Shown one piece after another: positions 45,589 through 54,054 of a stretch of DNA of 64,000 nucleotides. The DNA is from Beggiatoa leptomitoformis (GTDB lineage Bacteria; Pseudomonadota; Gammaproteobacteria; Beggiatoales; Beggiatoaceae). Position 1 is the stretch's first letter, and every line of letters begins with the position of its first letter. The position numbers and the translations under genes were made by a program. The stretch lies in the NCBI RefSeq assembly GCF_001305575.3, contig NZ_CP012373.2, forward strand, positions 1,674,001 through 1,738,000, given 5' to 3'. Below the pieces are notes generated by a model, which worked only from the letters and a program-made list of their open reading frames with translations, was not told the origin of the DNA and did not search any database.

Positions 45589-46311
45589 ATGGGTCGGCGT
45601 ATTTCTATTGTCGAAGATGAACCCGCAATTCGCGAGAATTATGCGGCGGTTTTACGGCGACAAGGTTATGAAGTAAATACTTACTGCACACGACGAGAAG
45701 CCCTGCAAGCCTTTCGGATGCGTCTGCCAGAATTAGTTTTGTTAGATATTATGTTAGAAGATGAGGTAGAAGGGGGATTTGATTTATGTCGAGAACTCCG
45801 TGCGTTATCCCATTATTTACCCATCATTTTTTTAACTGCTCGAGACAGTGAATTCGACATGGTGTCTGGACTACGATTAGGGGCTGATGATTATTTAACC
45901 AAAGATATTAGTATGCCACACCTACTCGCACGGATTGCGGCACTGTTTCGGCGTGTTGAAGCCTTAGCAACCCCGCCCTCCTCAGAAAATGTTATCGAAC
46001 GGGGTTCACTACGCATAGACCCGCACCGTTTAACCGTGATGTGGCGCAATGTACCTGTAGATTTAACACTAACAGAATTCTGGATTGTTCATGCTTTAGC
46101 CCGTTTTCCTGGCTATGTTCGCCAACGTGAACAACTCATGCAAGAAGCCAATGTAAATGTGGATGACAGCACCATTACTTCACACATCAAACGGATTCGC
46201 AAAAAATTTTCCGCCGTTGATGTCAAATTCGTTGCGATAGAAACAGTTTATGGCATGGGCTACCGTTGGAATATTGACAAAGAACTGACCGCAGAACGCC
46301 AACAAAACTGA
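45589..46311 (+). CDS. pdsR: Sortase-system response regulator PdsR
   Basis: This OmpR/PhoB-type regulator (240 residues from the ATG at 45589) has a receiver domain with phospho-acceptor D53 in LLDIMLEDEVEGG and a C-terminal winged helix (TLTEFWIVHALARFPG, TITSHIKRIRKKF, ETVYGMGYRW). An earlier ATG four codons upstream is less likely because GAGG lies six bases before the chosen one. The adjacent kinase and the divergent class GN sortase identify it as the proteobacterial dedicated sortase system regulator. Confidence 0.9.
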   Translation: MGRRISIVEDEPAIRENYAAVLRRQGYEVNTYCTRREALQAFRMRLPELVLLDIMLEDEVEGGFDLCRELRALSHYLPIIFLTARDSEFDMVSGLRLGADDYLTKDISMPHLLARIAALFRRVEALATPPSSENVIERGSLRIDPHRLTVMWRNVPVDLTLTEFWIVHALARFPGYVRQREQLMQEANVNVDDSTITSHIKRIRKKFSAVDVKFVAIETVYGMGYRWNIDKELTAERQQN

Positions 46312-46470
46312 TTAATTTAACGCAACCACATCTCTTTCTAAAGAGGTTTAGACCCTGTGTTACACACCACAAAATACAGATAATCGCACTTAATATCCGT
46401 AATGTTTAAATAATGACAATGGTGTTTAACACGCACAACAAGGACACACCGTTAAGCGTGAGTATGAATA

Positions 46471-48591
46471 ATGATATTAAGCATCCGTAGTAAAGTCTTA
46501 CTCCTCTCGCTCACCCTTTTATCTGTTCCCTATGTTGGCTACGAATATGTCCGTGAAATGGAAATTTATCTACGCGAAAACTTAGAAACATCCCTAAAAG
46601 ACAGCGCGAAAGCCATTGCCAGCATACTCAATAATAAATCCGACCTCTTCAACCGTAGCCTACTCGATACCGTTCAAGCAGACCCTTTTACCAAACTACC
46701 CGACTACCCACTTCGTAACGCTATACAACTTGATGGTAATATTGAAGACTGGCGAGATATTATTGATAATGTTAAAGATTATGGGGAGGAACATTTACTA
46801 TATAACAATGGCACTTATACCCCAAACTCCTCCCGTTTTCAATTTGTCATGAGTAAAAGCAAAACCCATCTTTTTGCCTTATTCATTGTACAAGATGATA
46901 AAGTTATCTATCGTCCCTCCAGTGGTCTAAACGTAGAACAAGGTGACCACATTGAAATTATTCTTCAAGAACCCGACGGGCGTTTATATCGTCACCTCAT
47001 TCCGCCAACGAATGAAGGCTGGGTAACAGGCTATAAAATCTCCAGTCGCAACACCTACTACATACCCGATACAGACTCCCGCATTCAAGCCCACTGGTCT
47101 ATTACCAAAAAAGGCTATGTTGTTGAAGTCCGTATTCCCTTACAAATTATTGGTAGCGACCGCATGGGTTTTGCTGTTGCCGATGTAGATGACACTGAAG
47201 AGCGGACATTACGTAGCCTTATTGGCACATCAGCCATTCGTAACCAAGATGAAAACAAAAGCATTTTTGTCTATGAACCCGAAGCAGAAAACATTCTGAC
47301 CGCATTAGGAGAAACCGCAGGACGGCGCGTGTGGGTACTGGACCAACAACGGCGCGTTCTTGCAAAACGGGGCGATTTACAACGCGAACTGGGAGAAAAT
47401 CCCCTAAATGCTTTTTTCAGCCTGTTATTACCCCCTAATTTAGAAGAATTTAACGATGCACATGGTGACCCAGAACGCATTGAAGAAGGGATGGAAGTTA
47501 ATAAAGCCCTACAGGGCGAACCCGAAAAACGCTGGCGCGGTACAAAAGACGAACAAGTCGTGATTGTTTCCTTTGCACATCCTATTTGGGTTAATAAACA
47601 AGTTGCGGGTGTAGTGGTGGTTGAAGAAACCAGCAACCGAATTCAAACATTACAACGCCAAGCCATTGCCAATTTATTCACCAAAACCTTATTAATGTTC
47701 TTCTTTGTTTCCCTACTTCTCGTGTTTTTCGCCACCCGTTTATCCTTCCGTCTCCGCCGTTTACGCAACCAAGCAGAAGCTGCAATAGACAATAATGGGC
47801 GTGTTACCACCACTAAAATCGGCTCAACTGCAAAAGATGAAATTGGCGATTTATCCCGTAGTTTCTCTGCCATTTTAGAAAAACTCCAACAATACAACAC
47901 CTACTTAGAAGGCATGTCCAGCCGTTTATCCCACGAACTCCGTACACCAATTGCAGTAGTTCGCTCCTCATTAGAAAATTTAGAACAAGAAGTCTTAGAC
48001 GCAGAAGCCTCCATTTACATTGAACGCGCAAAACAAGGCATAGACAGACTTAGCACGCTTATCACACGCCTTAGTGAAGCGACCCGTTTAGAACAAGCCT
48101 TACAAAATGTTGACAGAGAAATTTTTGACTTAAGCGAATTAGTGAATAGCTGTATCTCAGGTTATCGCCTAGCCTATCCACAACAACGTTTTTGGGCAGA
48201 ACTAACTAACTTACCAATTTTTATTGATGGCGCGCCTGATTTAATTGCACAAATGCTCGATAAACTAGTTTCAAACGCCGTAGATTTTTCTGAACCTGAT
48301 GCCCCCATACGTATTGAACTACAGCAAGAACGGGGTATGGCACGCCTGCGCGTTACAAATCAAGGCATTCCCCTTCCTACCGACATGCAAGAACGTATCT
48401 TTGAATCCATGGTTTCCTTACGTAATCATGGGCATAAAAAAGAACCCCACTTAGGATTGGGTTTATACATGGTTCGTTTAATTGTGTGGTATCACGGCGG
48501 AAATGTGAAAGCTGATAATAATGCCGATGAAAAAGGGGTGATTTTTACCGTGCATTTACCCACTAAAGTTACAGAACTACTGGTTAATTAA
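46471..48591 (+). CDS. pdsS: Sortase-system sensor histidine kinase PdsS
   Basis: The 706-residue kinase has TM1 at about 8-24, a large extracytoplasmic region (about 35-395), TM2 at about 407-425, HAMP, HisKA with H488 in RLSHELRTPIAVVRSS, and a HATPase domain (KLVSNAVDFS, LGLGLYMVRLIV). The sensor part contains IQLDGNIEDWRDI followed by strands, resembling a CBM9-like carbohydrate-binding fold, and a second domain around 290-395. The length and layout match the kinase of the dedicated sortase system. The ATP lid motif TNQGIPLP is a divergent D/N-x-G-x-G form. What it senses is unknown. Confidence 0.9.
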   Translation: MILSIRSKVLLLSLTLLSVPYVGYEYVREMEIYLRENLETSLKDSAKAIASILNNKSDLFNRSLLDTVQADPFTKLPDYPLRNAIQLDGNIEDWRDIIDNVKDYGEEHLLYNNGTYTPNSSRFQFVMSKSKTHLFALFIVQDDKVIYRPSSGLNVEQGDHIEIILQEPDGRLYRHLIPPTNEGWVTGYKISSRNTYYIPDTDSRIQAHWSITKKGYVVEVRIPLQIIGSDRMGFAVADVDDTEERTLRSLIGTSAIRNQDENKSIFVYEPEAENILTALGETAGRRVWVLDQQRRVLAKRGDLQRELGENPLNAFFSLLLPPNLEEFNDAHGDPERIEEGMEVNKALQGEPEKRWRGTKDEQVVIVSFAHPIWVNKQVAGVVVVEETSNRIQTLQRQAIANLFTKTLLMFFFVSLLLVFFATRLSFRLRRLRNQAEAAIDNNGRVTTTKIGSTAKDEIGDLSRSFSAILEKLQQYNTYLEGMSSRLSHELRTPIAVVRSSLENLEQEVLDAEASIYIERAKQGIDRLSTLITRLSEATRLEQALQNVDREIFDLSELVNSCISGYRLAYPQQRFWAELTNLPIFIDGAPDLIAQMLDKLVSNAVDFSEPDAPIRIELQQERGMARLRVTNQGIPLPTDMQERIFESMVSLRNHGHKKEPHLGLGLYMVRLIVWYHGGNVKADNNADEKGVIFTVHLPTKVTELLVN

Positions 48592-48685
48592 AACCTATCT
48601 GAATCAGTGGGATTTATTTAATTTCTACGCTGATGCTTTTGGCTTAAACCTTGATATTCTTCTGTTTGATAACACACGCTAAATA

Positions 48686-49315
48686 CTACCCCAAAAACAA
48701 CTGTGTATAACTGCGGGCGGCGGCTGCAATATCTTTTGCTGCAAACACACCGCTCACGACAGATAACATATCCGCCCCAGCAGTGATTAACGCGCCCCCA
48801 TTTTCAAGGGTAATTCCACCTATCGCAATGATGGGACAAACTAATTGTCGACGCGCTGCTTGCAAAACGGCAAGGCTTACAAGGTGCGCATCGGGTTTAG
48901 TTGGGGAGGGGAAAAAACTCCCAAAAGCCACATAATCAGCCCCTGCTGTTATTGCCTGTTGCGCCATTTCTATGCTGGCATAACACGATGCACCGATTAT
49001 TGCGGATTGCCCTAAAACTGCTCGGGCTTGTGCAATAGTGCTGTCCGTTTCTCCTATATGTACACCATCCGCATTAATCTGTTTTGCCAATCCCACATCA
49101 TCATTAATAATAAATAAAACCGCTTGTTGCTGACACAGCTTTTTTAAGGCTAATGCTTGTTGTAAACGTTTTTCATTATCGGTACTTTTATCCCGATATT
49201 GCACAACCCGCGCCCCGCCTTGAATGGCCGCAATAACGCCTGCGACTAATTCGGCTGTTGTTGGCATTAAGAGACTATCCGTAATGACATAAAGCCCACG
49301 TAGTTTGAAAGCCAT
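48686..49315 (-). CDS. thiE: Thiamine-phosphate synthase ThiE
   Basis: ThiE couples the thiazole and pyrimidine moieties to make thiamine phosphate. The 209-residue TIM-barrel protein shows LYVITD, GARVVQYRDKS, FIINDDVGLAKQINADGVHI, IGASCYAS and AIGGITLENG. It is divergent from thiS, separated by only 72 bases, with no room for a TPP riboswitch. Confidence 0.94.
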   Translation of the reverse strand: MAFKLRGLYVITDSLLMPTTAELVAGVIAAIQGGARVVQYRDKSTDNEKRLQQALALKKLCQQQAVLFIINDDVGLAKQINADGVHIGETDSTIAQARAVLGQSAIIGASCYASIEMAQQAITAGADYVAFGSFFPSPTKPDAHLVSLAVLQAARRQLVCPIIAIGGITLENGGALITAGADMLSVVSGVFAAKDIAAAARSYTQLFLG

Positions 49316-49387
49316 GCTCTGTTTTTGTCCTGTAACGAGAATGTTATGATAAACGGTGTTTTTAATAACTCACTGAGTGAAACCGAT

Positions 49388-49588
49388 ATGCAAATCGTTG
49401 TCAATGGCGAAATAAAAACCGTGAATGAGACGTTAACGGTTCAAGAATTGATTGAACAATTGGCTTTAACGGGTCGGCGTTTAGCAATAGAGGTTAATCA
49501 GGCAATTGTTCCGCGTAGTCAGTTTGGGCTGTATCGTTTACAAGCACAAGATAAAATTGAAATTGTTCATGCAATTGGTGGCGGTTAA
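49388..49588 (+). CDS. thiS: Sulfur carrier protein ThiS
   Basis: ThiS is a ubiquitin-like carrier that delivers sulfur for thiazole synthesis as a C-terminal thiocarboxylate. The 66-residue protein starts MQIVVNGEIKTVNETLTVQE and ends in the functional Gly-Gly (VHAIGGG, with one extra Gly). An open frame extends 21 codons upstream but that part does not match the family. It is followed closely by thiG. Confidence 0.93.
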   Translation: MQIVVNGEIKTVNETLTVQELIEQLALTGRRLAIEVNQAIVPRSQFGLYRLQAQDKIEIVHAIGGG

Positions 49589-49628
49589 TTGCCCGCTTTT
49601 TTACATTCTGTAAGGAAAATCATTAATA

Positions 49629-50435
49629 ATGCTTTCTACTTCTTCTTATACACCACCTGCTGATCCTTTGGTCATTGATGGTGTTACCTATCAATCTCGT
49701 TTATTAGTCGGTACAGGCAAATATCGAGATTTAGAACAAACCCGCCAAGCGATTGAAGCCAGCGGTGCAGAAATTATTACCGTTGCGATTCGACGTACCA
49801 ATATTGGACAAAATCCTAATGAACCCAACTTATTAGATGTATTGCCACTGGACAAATACACGATTTTACCCAATACCGCAGGTTGTTATACCGTAGAGGA
49901 TGCGGTGCGGACTTGCCGTTTAGCACGGGAGTTATTGGATGGGCATAATTTAGTAAAATTGGAAGTATTGGGCGACGAAAAAACCTTATTTCCTAATATC
50001 ATTGATACGTTGAAAGCGGTTGAAATTTTAGTGAAAGATGGTTTTAAAATCATGGTTTATACCAATGATGACCCGATTGTCGCTAAACAGTTGGAATTAA
50101 TGGGTTGTGTTGCCGTTATGCCCTTAGCAGCACCGATTGGGAGCGGTTTAGGAATTCGTAATCCATTAAATATATTAACAATAGTTGAAAATGCTCAAGT
50201 GCCGATTTTAGTGGATGCTGGCGTAGGGACAGCCTCACACGCGGCGCAAGCAATGGAGTTAGGTTGTAATGGTGTACTGATGAATACGGCGATTGCGGGC
50301 GCAAAAAACCCTGTATTAATGGGTTATGCCATGCGTCAAGCGATTGAAGCAGGGCGTGCGGCTTATTTAGCAGGGCGGATTCCGTCTAAACGTTTTGCAT
50401 CAGCCTCTTCCCCATTAGATGGTTTATTTTTCTAA
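49629..50435 (+). CDS. thiG: Thiazole synthase ThiG
   Basis: ThiG forms the thiazole phosphate from DXP, dehydroglycine/glycine imine and ThiS thiocarboxylate. The 268-residue TIM barrel keeps the Schiff-base lysine in [23 protein letters not shown], and the phosphate loop [18 protein letters not shown]. It is 40 bases after thiS in the same direction. The glycine oxidase thiO and thiC are absent from the window. Confidence 0.96.
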   Translation: MLSTSSYTPPADPLVIDGVTYQSRLLVGTGKYRDLEQTRQAIEASGAEIITVAIRRTNIGQNPNEPNLLDVLPLDKYTILPNTAGCYTVEDAVRTCRLARELLDGHNLVKLEVLGDEKTLFPNIIDTLKAVEILVKDGFKIMVYTNDDPIVAKQLELMGCVAVMPLAAPIGSGLGIRNPLNILTIVENAQVPILVDAGVGTASHAAQAMELGCNGVLMNTAIAGAKNPVLMGYAMRQAIEAGRAAYLAGRIPSKRFASASSPLDGLFF

Positions 50436-50439
50436 TAGA

Positions 50440-50711
50440 CTATAGCAACAGTACTATAAAAAGATTAAACAGAATATCAGTAAAAAGAGCGCATCAAATT
50501 TGCTCGTTACCAAGCTCTGCTTGGTAATGCCTGCCTTGCAAGCTCCGCTTGCCGAGTACAAGCGGACTTAAGCGTGGGGCGTTCAAGTACCCGCCAAGCA
50601 GCGCTTGGCGAATAGGCATTACCAAGTGAAACTTGGTAACGAGCAATACTTTTTTACGGCAATCTGTTGAATAGGTCATTTCTTATTCTCTTTTTAAAAT
50701 ACGGTTACTAT
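50440..50711. mobile_element. Hairpin-rich dispersed element
   Basis: The core, 50501-50645, is bounded by a perfect 14-bp inverted repeat (TGCTCGTTACCAAG and CTTGGTAACGAGCA). Inside are further hairpins (ACCAAGC-TCT-GCTTGGT, GCAAGC-TCC-GCTTGC, CGCCAAGC-AGC-GCTTGGCG). The outer ends, CTATAGCAACAG (50440-50451) and CGGTTACTATAG (about 50702-50713), are an imperfect inverted repeat, so the boundaries are provisional. It has the same shape as the element at 29936 but different stem sequences. Confidence 0.6.
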
Positions 50712-50878
50712 AGCTAACGCAACTTAAAAAGCAGCTTAATGTAGAGTGGAATAGCGTAGCGTATTCCACCATAAAACGCCAAAAATAGCTGAGTTTATGC
50801 AGAAAGCTTGCACTGTTGTGGAATACGGCTTGCGCCTATTCCACCCTACAATAATCATTTTAAAGTGCGTTAGCTATA
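50709..50878. mobile_element. MITE-like dispersed repeat, copy 2
   Basis: This 170-bp copy shares its ends (TATAGCTAACGCA and complement) and nearly all its internal sequence with copy 1 at 39737-39969 but lacks the 63-bp tandem duplication. One visible difference is GTAGAGTGG here for GTAGGGTGG there. High identity suggests recent movement. Confidence 0.85.
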
Positions 50879-50947
50879 GTACGGATAATATCGCGTTAAG
50901 CGGTAGTATCCGTTGTTTTTCTTTGTTTATTGTTGCTTGATGGGGAT

Positions 50948-52069
50948 TTATAACTGTCGTTTTAGCCATAAAACTGAACCAAACAGATAATATAGTAAAA
51001 ATAGCTGTTTAGGTAATGGCATGGTTTGCCAATCATGCGGGTGTAGAAACGCATGGCGCAACAATTGGCGACGATATGTCCAGCGCGGATTTAGGTGTAC
51101 GTCATAGTAGAGTTTCTGCCATAACACATGATGTAAAGGCAAAGGAATGGGCAATTGCAAATACTGTTCGCCTGCATTAACCAGTTTAGTAATCATGGAA
51201 TCTTTAGATAAATAAACTTGAATATCCGTAGGTAATGGACTATTCAGTAAATGCTGGGCTAAGACTATGCCTTGCAACAGGGGACGCAAACAACCTACCC
51301 GTTGAGCAGTGGTGATGATGTGTGTCCAGTCAAACGTATTTTTCTGTAATAACAAGTTAATATCCCATAACCAAAATAGACATCCCCACACGTGTTGACT
51401 GCCGTGCGCCGTTAGATAAAGCAGATTATGCAAGGGTGCAAGGATGGGAATTGCTTGTGGTTGAATATTAATTATTTGATGTTGCTCATATAATTCCGCA
51501 AAAGAGAAATCACATAAGGCTTGGTTGTAAGAGAGTCGCCAGTGCAAATCAACGTAGCGTTGTCCTTGTGGATGGTAATATTCAAACTGATTCCAAAGCT
51601 GTTGAATTTTTTCATATTGCCACGTTTTCAAGGGAAATGCAGGTTGAATACGTTGATAGCCCAGTTGTTGCAATAGAGCCTCAGCGTGAGGTAAATCCTT
51701 TACATCTATGAGTAAATCTATATCCCCCGCATGACGTAACCCTATATTCCCATAGGTTTGTAAGGCAAGTCCTACACCTTTTAAGACGAGGGTTTTAATG
51801 GCTAATCGATTTAATTCACTTAATAGGGTTTGTAATGCGGCTAAATTCCGCATAGCGCGCAGGGTATTTTTTTCAACCCGTTGATGAAGGGCTTGGCGAA
51901 TTTCATCAGGCACTAAAGGCTGATTTTTTAGTGCTTGATGAAGTAAGGGCGCGACGCGGTGACGGTCAACCAATGATAAAACCGTTTTCCAGTCTATCGG
52001 TTGTGTAAGTAGGTTAGATAGGACATCAGGATGCTTTACGTGGCAAAGCAACTGAAATTCAGCGGACAC
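50948..52069 (-). CDS. Nucleotidyltransferase-fold protein of the polysaccharide locus
   Basis: The protein (about 373 residues) has the nucleotidyltransferase signature LRHAGDIDLLIDVKDLPHAE in its middle, preceded by a helical region (RHRVAPLLHQAL) and followed by a helical C-terminal half. This matches the uncharacterised NTP_transf_5 family often found in exopolysaccharide and exosortase loci. The start is uncertain: GTG at 52067-52069 or TTG at 52079-52081, both overlapping the upstream glycosyltransferase gene. Its role, perhaps nucleotidyl transfer to a sugar or protein, is unknown. Confidence 0.8.
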   Translation of the reverse strand: MSAEFQLLCHVKHPDVLSNLLTQPIDWKTVLSLVDRHRVAPLLHQALKNQPLVPDEIRQALHQRVEKNTLRAMRNLAALQTLLSELNRLAIKTLVLKGVGLALQTYGNIGLRHAGDIDLLIDVKDLPHAEALLQQLGYQRIQPAFPLKTWQYEKIQQLWNQFEYYHPQGQRYVDLHWRLSYNQALCDFSFAELYEQHQIINIQPQAIPILAPLHNLLYLTAHGSQHVWGCLFWLWDINLLLQKNTFDWTHIITTAQRVGCLRPLLQGIVLAQHLLNSPLPTDIQVYLSKDSMITKLVNAGEQYLQLPIPLPLHHVLWQKLYYDVHLNPRWTYRRQLLRHAFLHPHDWQTMPLPKQLFLLYYLFGSVLWLKRQL

Positions 52070-53237
52070 GGTGTTTATCAATTAGTTGTTGGTAGGTTTG
52101 CGCCATTAATTCGCCAATACGTTGCCATTGAAAACGATTTTCTACCAGTTGCCTACCTTTTTTACCATAATCTTGCGCTTGTTGTGGATTCGCGAGTAAT
52201 TCTGCAAGGGCTTGTTGTAGCGCGTGTTGTTCGCACGGTACGATAACGCCTGCTTGTGCGGCTTGAATGTCATGATGAAGATTAACTTTATCAGAAATCA
52301 AGACAGGACAACGACAGGCCATTGCTTCTAAAACGGCAATACCAAAGTTTTCTGAATATGAAGGCAACGCGAAAACGTAAGATTCACGTAATACGGCAAG
52401 TTTTTCTTCACCCTGTACCATGCCTGTAAAAGTGACGCGATGTAGCATGTCGCTTGTTTGCAGTAATAATTTAAGGCTATCGGCATAGTTTTCATCATCA
52501 GGGCCTGCAATAACAAGATGAATATCAGCTTGTTGTTGGGCAAGGGTGATAAAGGCAGGAATGAGTAAATCTAAGCCTTTTTTAAAGTGGATGCGTCCAA
52601 AAAACAGGATAATTTTTTTATCTTTGGTTTCAGGATAGTAACGGGCTAACCAATTCGGCGGGCTGGGTTGGTCGTATTCTTCTAGGTTTAATCCTAGCGG
52701 AACGACAACGCTCGGCGCGTTGAAAATATAGGGATTCGCTAATGTTTGTTCTTCTGGGGTAATAAAGTGCATTGCGGTGGTGTGGCGAATATTACGATTT
52801 TCAAATGCCCATTCCATGAGTTGTTTACGCTGGCGGTGACGGTGATATAAAAAAGGGTCTAACGTGCCATGTGGAAGCATTAAATAGGGTTTTTTGTACC
52901 AACGACACAGCCAAGGCGCGACTAAGTTGTGAAATAAATAGAGGGAATGAACATGCACAATATCCATATTAGGGATGATATGAGCAAGGGCTGTCGCCAT
53001 AGGGAGCGATGTTCCCCAAAAACGCGGGGATTGAATGGGAAAAAAGCGTAAATTAACCCCATCACGTTGTAAAAGTTGATTGAGCGGTTCATCGAGTTCG
53101 GTATCACCGTCTTGATTGGTGGTATAAATGGTAACGTTGTGTCCACGTTGTGCAACAGCGCGGGCAATTTCAAAACAGGCTTTAGCAGGGCCACCATAGC
53201 GGGGGGCTAGATTAGCGATAACATGTAGTATGTTCAT
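52059..53237 (-). CDS. Glycosyltransferase family 4
   Basis: The 392-residue GT-B enzyme starts MNILHVIANLAPRYGGPAKA and has KIILFFGRIHFKKGLDLLIP, the EX7E-type region SYSENFGIAVLEAMACRCPV, and a C-terminal Rossmann half. It uses a nucleotide-sugar donor to extend a lipid-linked glycan at the cytoplasmic face. It lies four bases after the permease gene and overlaps the next gene, so the four minus-strand genes form one operon. Confidence 0.92.
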   Translation of the reverse strand: MNILHVIANLAPRYGGPAKACFEIARAVAQRGHNVTIYTTNQDGDTELDEPLNQLLQRDGVNLRFFPIQSPRFWGTSLPMATALAHIIPNMDIVHVHSLYLFHNLVAPWLCRWYKKPYLMLPHGTLDPFLYHRHRQRKQLMEWAFENRNIRHTTAMHFITPEEQTLANPYIFNAPSVVVPLGLNLEEYDQPSPPNWLARYYPETKDKKIILFFGRIHFKKGLDLLIPAFITLAQQQADIHLVIAGPDDENYADSLKLLLQTSDMLHRVTFTGMVQGEEKLAVLRESYVFALPSYSENFGIAVLEAMACRCPVLISDKVNLHHDIQAAQAGVIVPCEQHALQQALAELLANPQQAQDYGKKGRQLVENRFQWQRIGELMAQTYQQLIDKHRVR

Positions 53238-53241
53238 ATTA

Positions 53242-54054
53242 TTAGTATTGTGTCAGTGTTCCGTCGCGTTTTGCCCGTTGAATCGCATGGTGAAAAGCGA
53301 ATAGGCTAGTCGGTAGTAAACAGAGGGCAAATAGAAATAAGGGTGTCAGGATTGGGGTTAGCATGGACAGTGAGTAACCTTGTAGCAGGGCGAGACGTAA
53401 ACCTTCTAGCGCGTAAGTGACAGGAAATAAGCCTGCAAGGGTTTGTAAGCTGTCGGGTAATACGCTGATAGGATAGTATAAACCACAGAGTAAACGCGAT
53501 AGGCTTACAAATAAACTGCTAATCGCTTCACCTTTTTTTAGCAAAATAACGATGCTAGCCGTAAAAATACCCAAGCTACTGAAAGTGATTAGGGTTAGGA
53601 AAAGTAATAGGCTTACGGCGATTAAATTGGCATGAAGTGACAGATGAAAAACCCATACGGCTAATCCTAGATAAACCCCCACACGCACGGTTGCCCAGAG
53701 TAAATCATAAACAATGCTGGCGATGATTAAGGTAGGTAAGGCAGTGGGGGTGACTAATAACGCTTCTAATGTACCGAGTAGTTGTCCTTCGCGGATATGT
53801 TGTGGCAAGCCTTTAAGTAATACTTCCAAGTAGTTAAAAAAAGCCAAGCCGATTAAGACGAAAGCAAAATAATCCCCGCCATAGGGTTGTAATGCAGGGA
53901 GTTGTGCGTGATTAAATAGGCGAGCGAGAAAAAAGAAAGTGAATAGTAAGGTGAATAAGCTAAAAAAAGCAGGCAGAAAAACCAGTTTATAACTTTGTTC
54001 ATTTTGCCAGTCGCGGACGATAAACGCCCAGATTTTATGCAGTTCTTGGGGCAT
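53242..54054 (-). CDS. ABC-2 type transporter permease
   Basis: The 270-residue protein has six hydrophobic segments and the ABC-2 family core EGQLLGTLEALLVTPTALPT followed by LLCGLYYPISVLPDSLQTLA and FPVTYALEGLR. Such permeases export polysaccharide, glycolipid or drugs together with an ATPase subunit. No ATP-binding partner is encoded anywhere nearby. Its start overlaps the upstream ligase/polymerase gene by 20 bases. Confidence 0.88.
   Translation of the reverse strand: MPQELHKIWAFIVRDWQNEQSYKLVFLPAFFSLFTLLFTFFFLARLFNHAQLPALQPYGGDYFAFVLIGLAFFNYLEVLLKGLPQHIREGQLLGTLEALLVTPTALPTLIIASIVYDLLWATVRVGVYLGLAVWVFHLSLHANLIAVSLLLFLTLITFSSLGIFTASIVILLKKGEAISSLFVSLSRLLCGLYYPISVLPDSLQTLAGLFPVTYALEGLRLALLQGYSLSMLTPILTPLFLFALCLLPTSLFAFHHAIQRAKRDGTLTQY

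Larger units (their letters stand above)
50436..50947. other. Repeat-dense intergenic region
   Basis: These 512 bases after thiG consist almost entirely of two dispersed elements set end to end: a hairpin element (about 50440-50711) and MITE copy 2 (50709-50878). The remaining 70 bases before the convergent gene show nothing notable. Confidence 0.6.

Noticed and set aside
45429-45620. 63-codon frame before pdsR
   Set aside because: It has an AAGGA-like site but overlaps pdsR out of frame, and its composition does not look like a protein; kept as an unlikely leader peptide.
49316-49387. TPP riboswitch before thiamine genes
   Set aside because: Only 72 bases separate thiE and thiS, too short for a complete TPP aptamer plus promoters, and no matching core sequence was seen.
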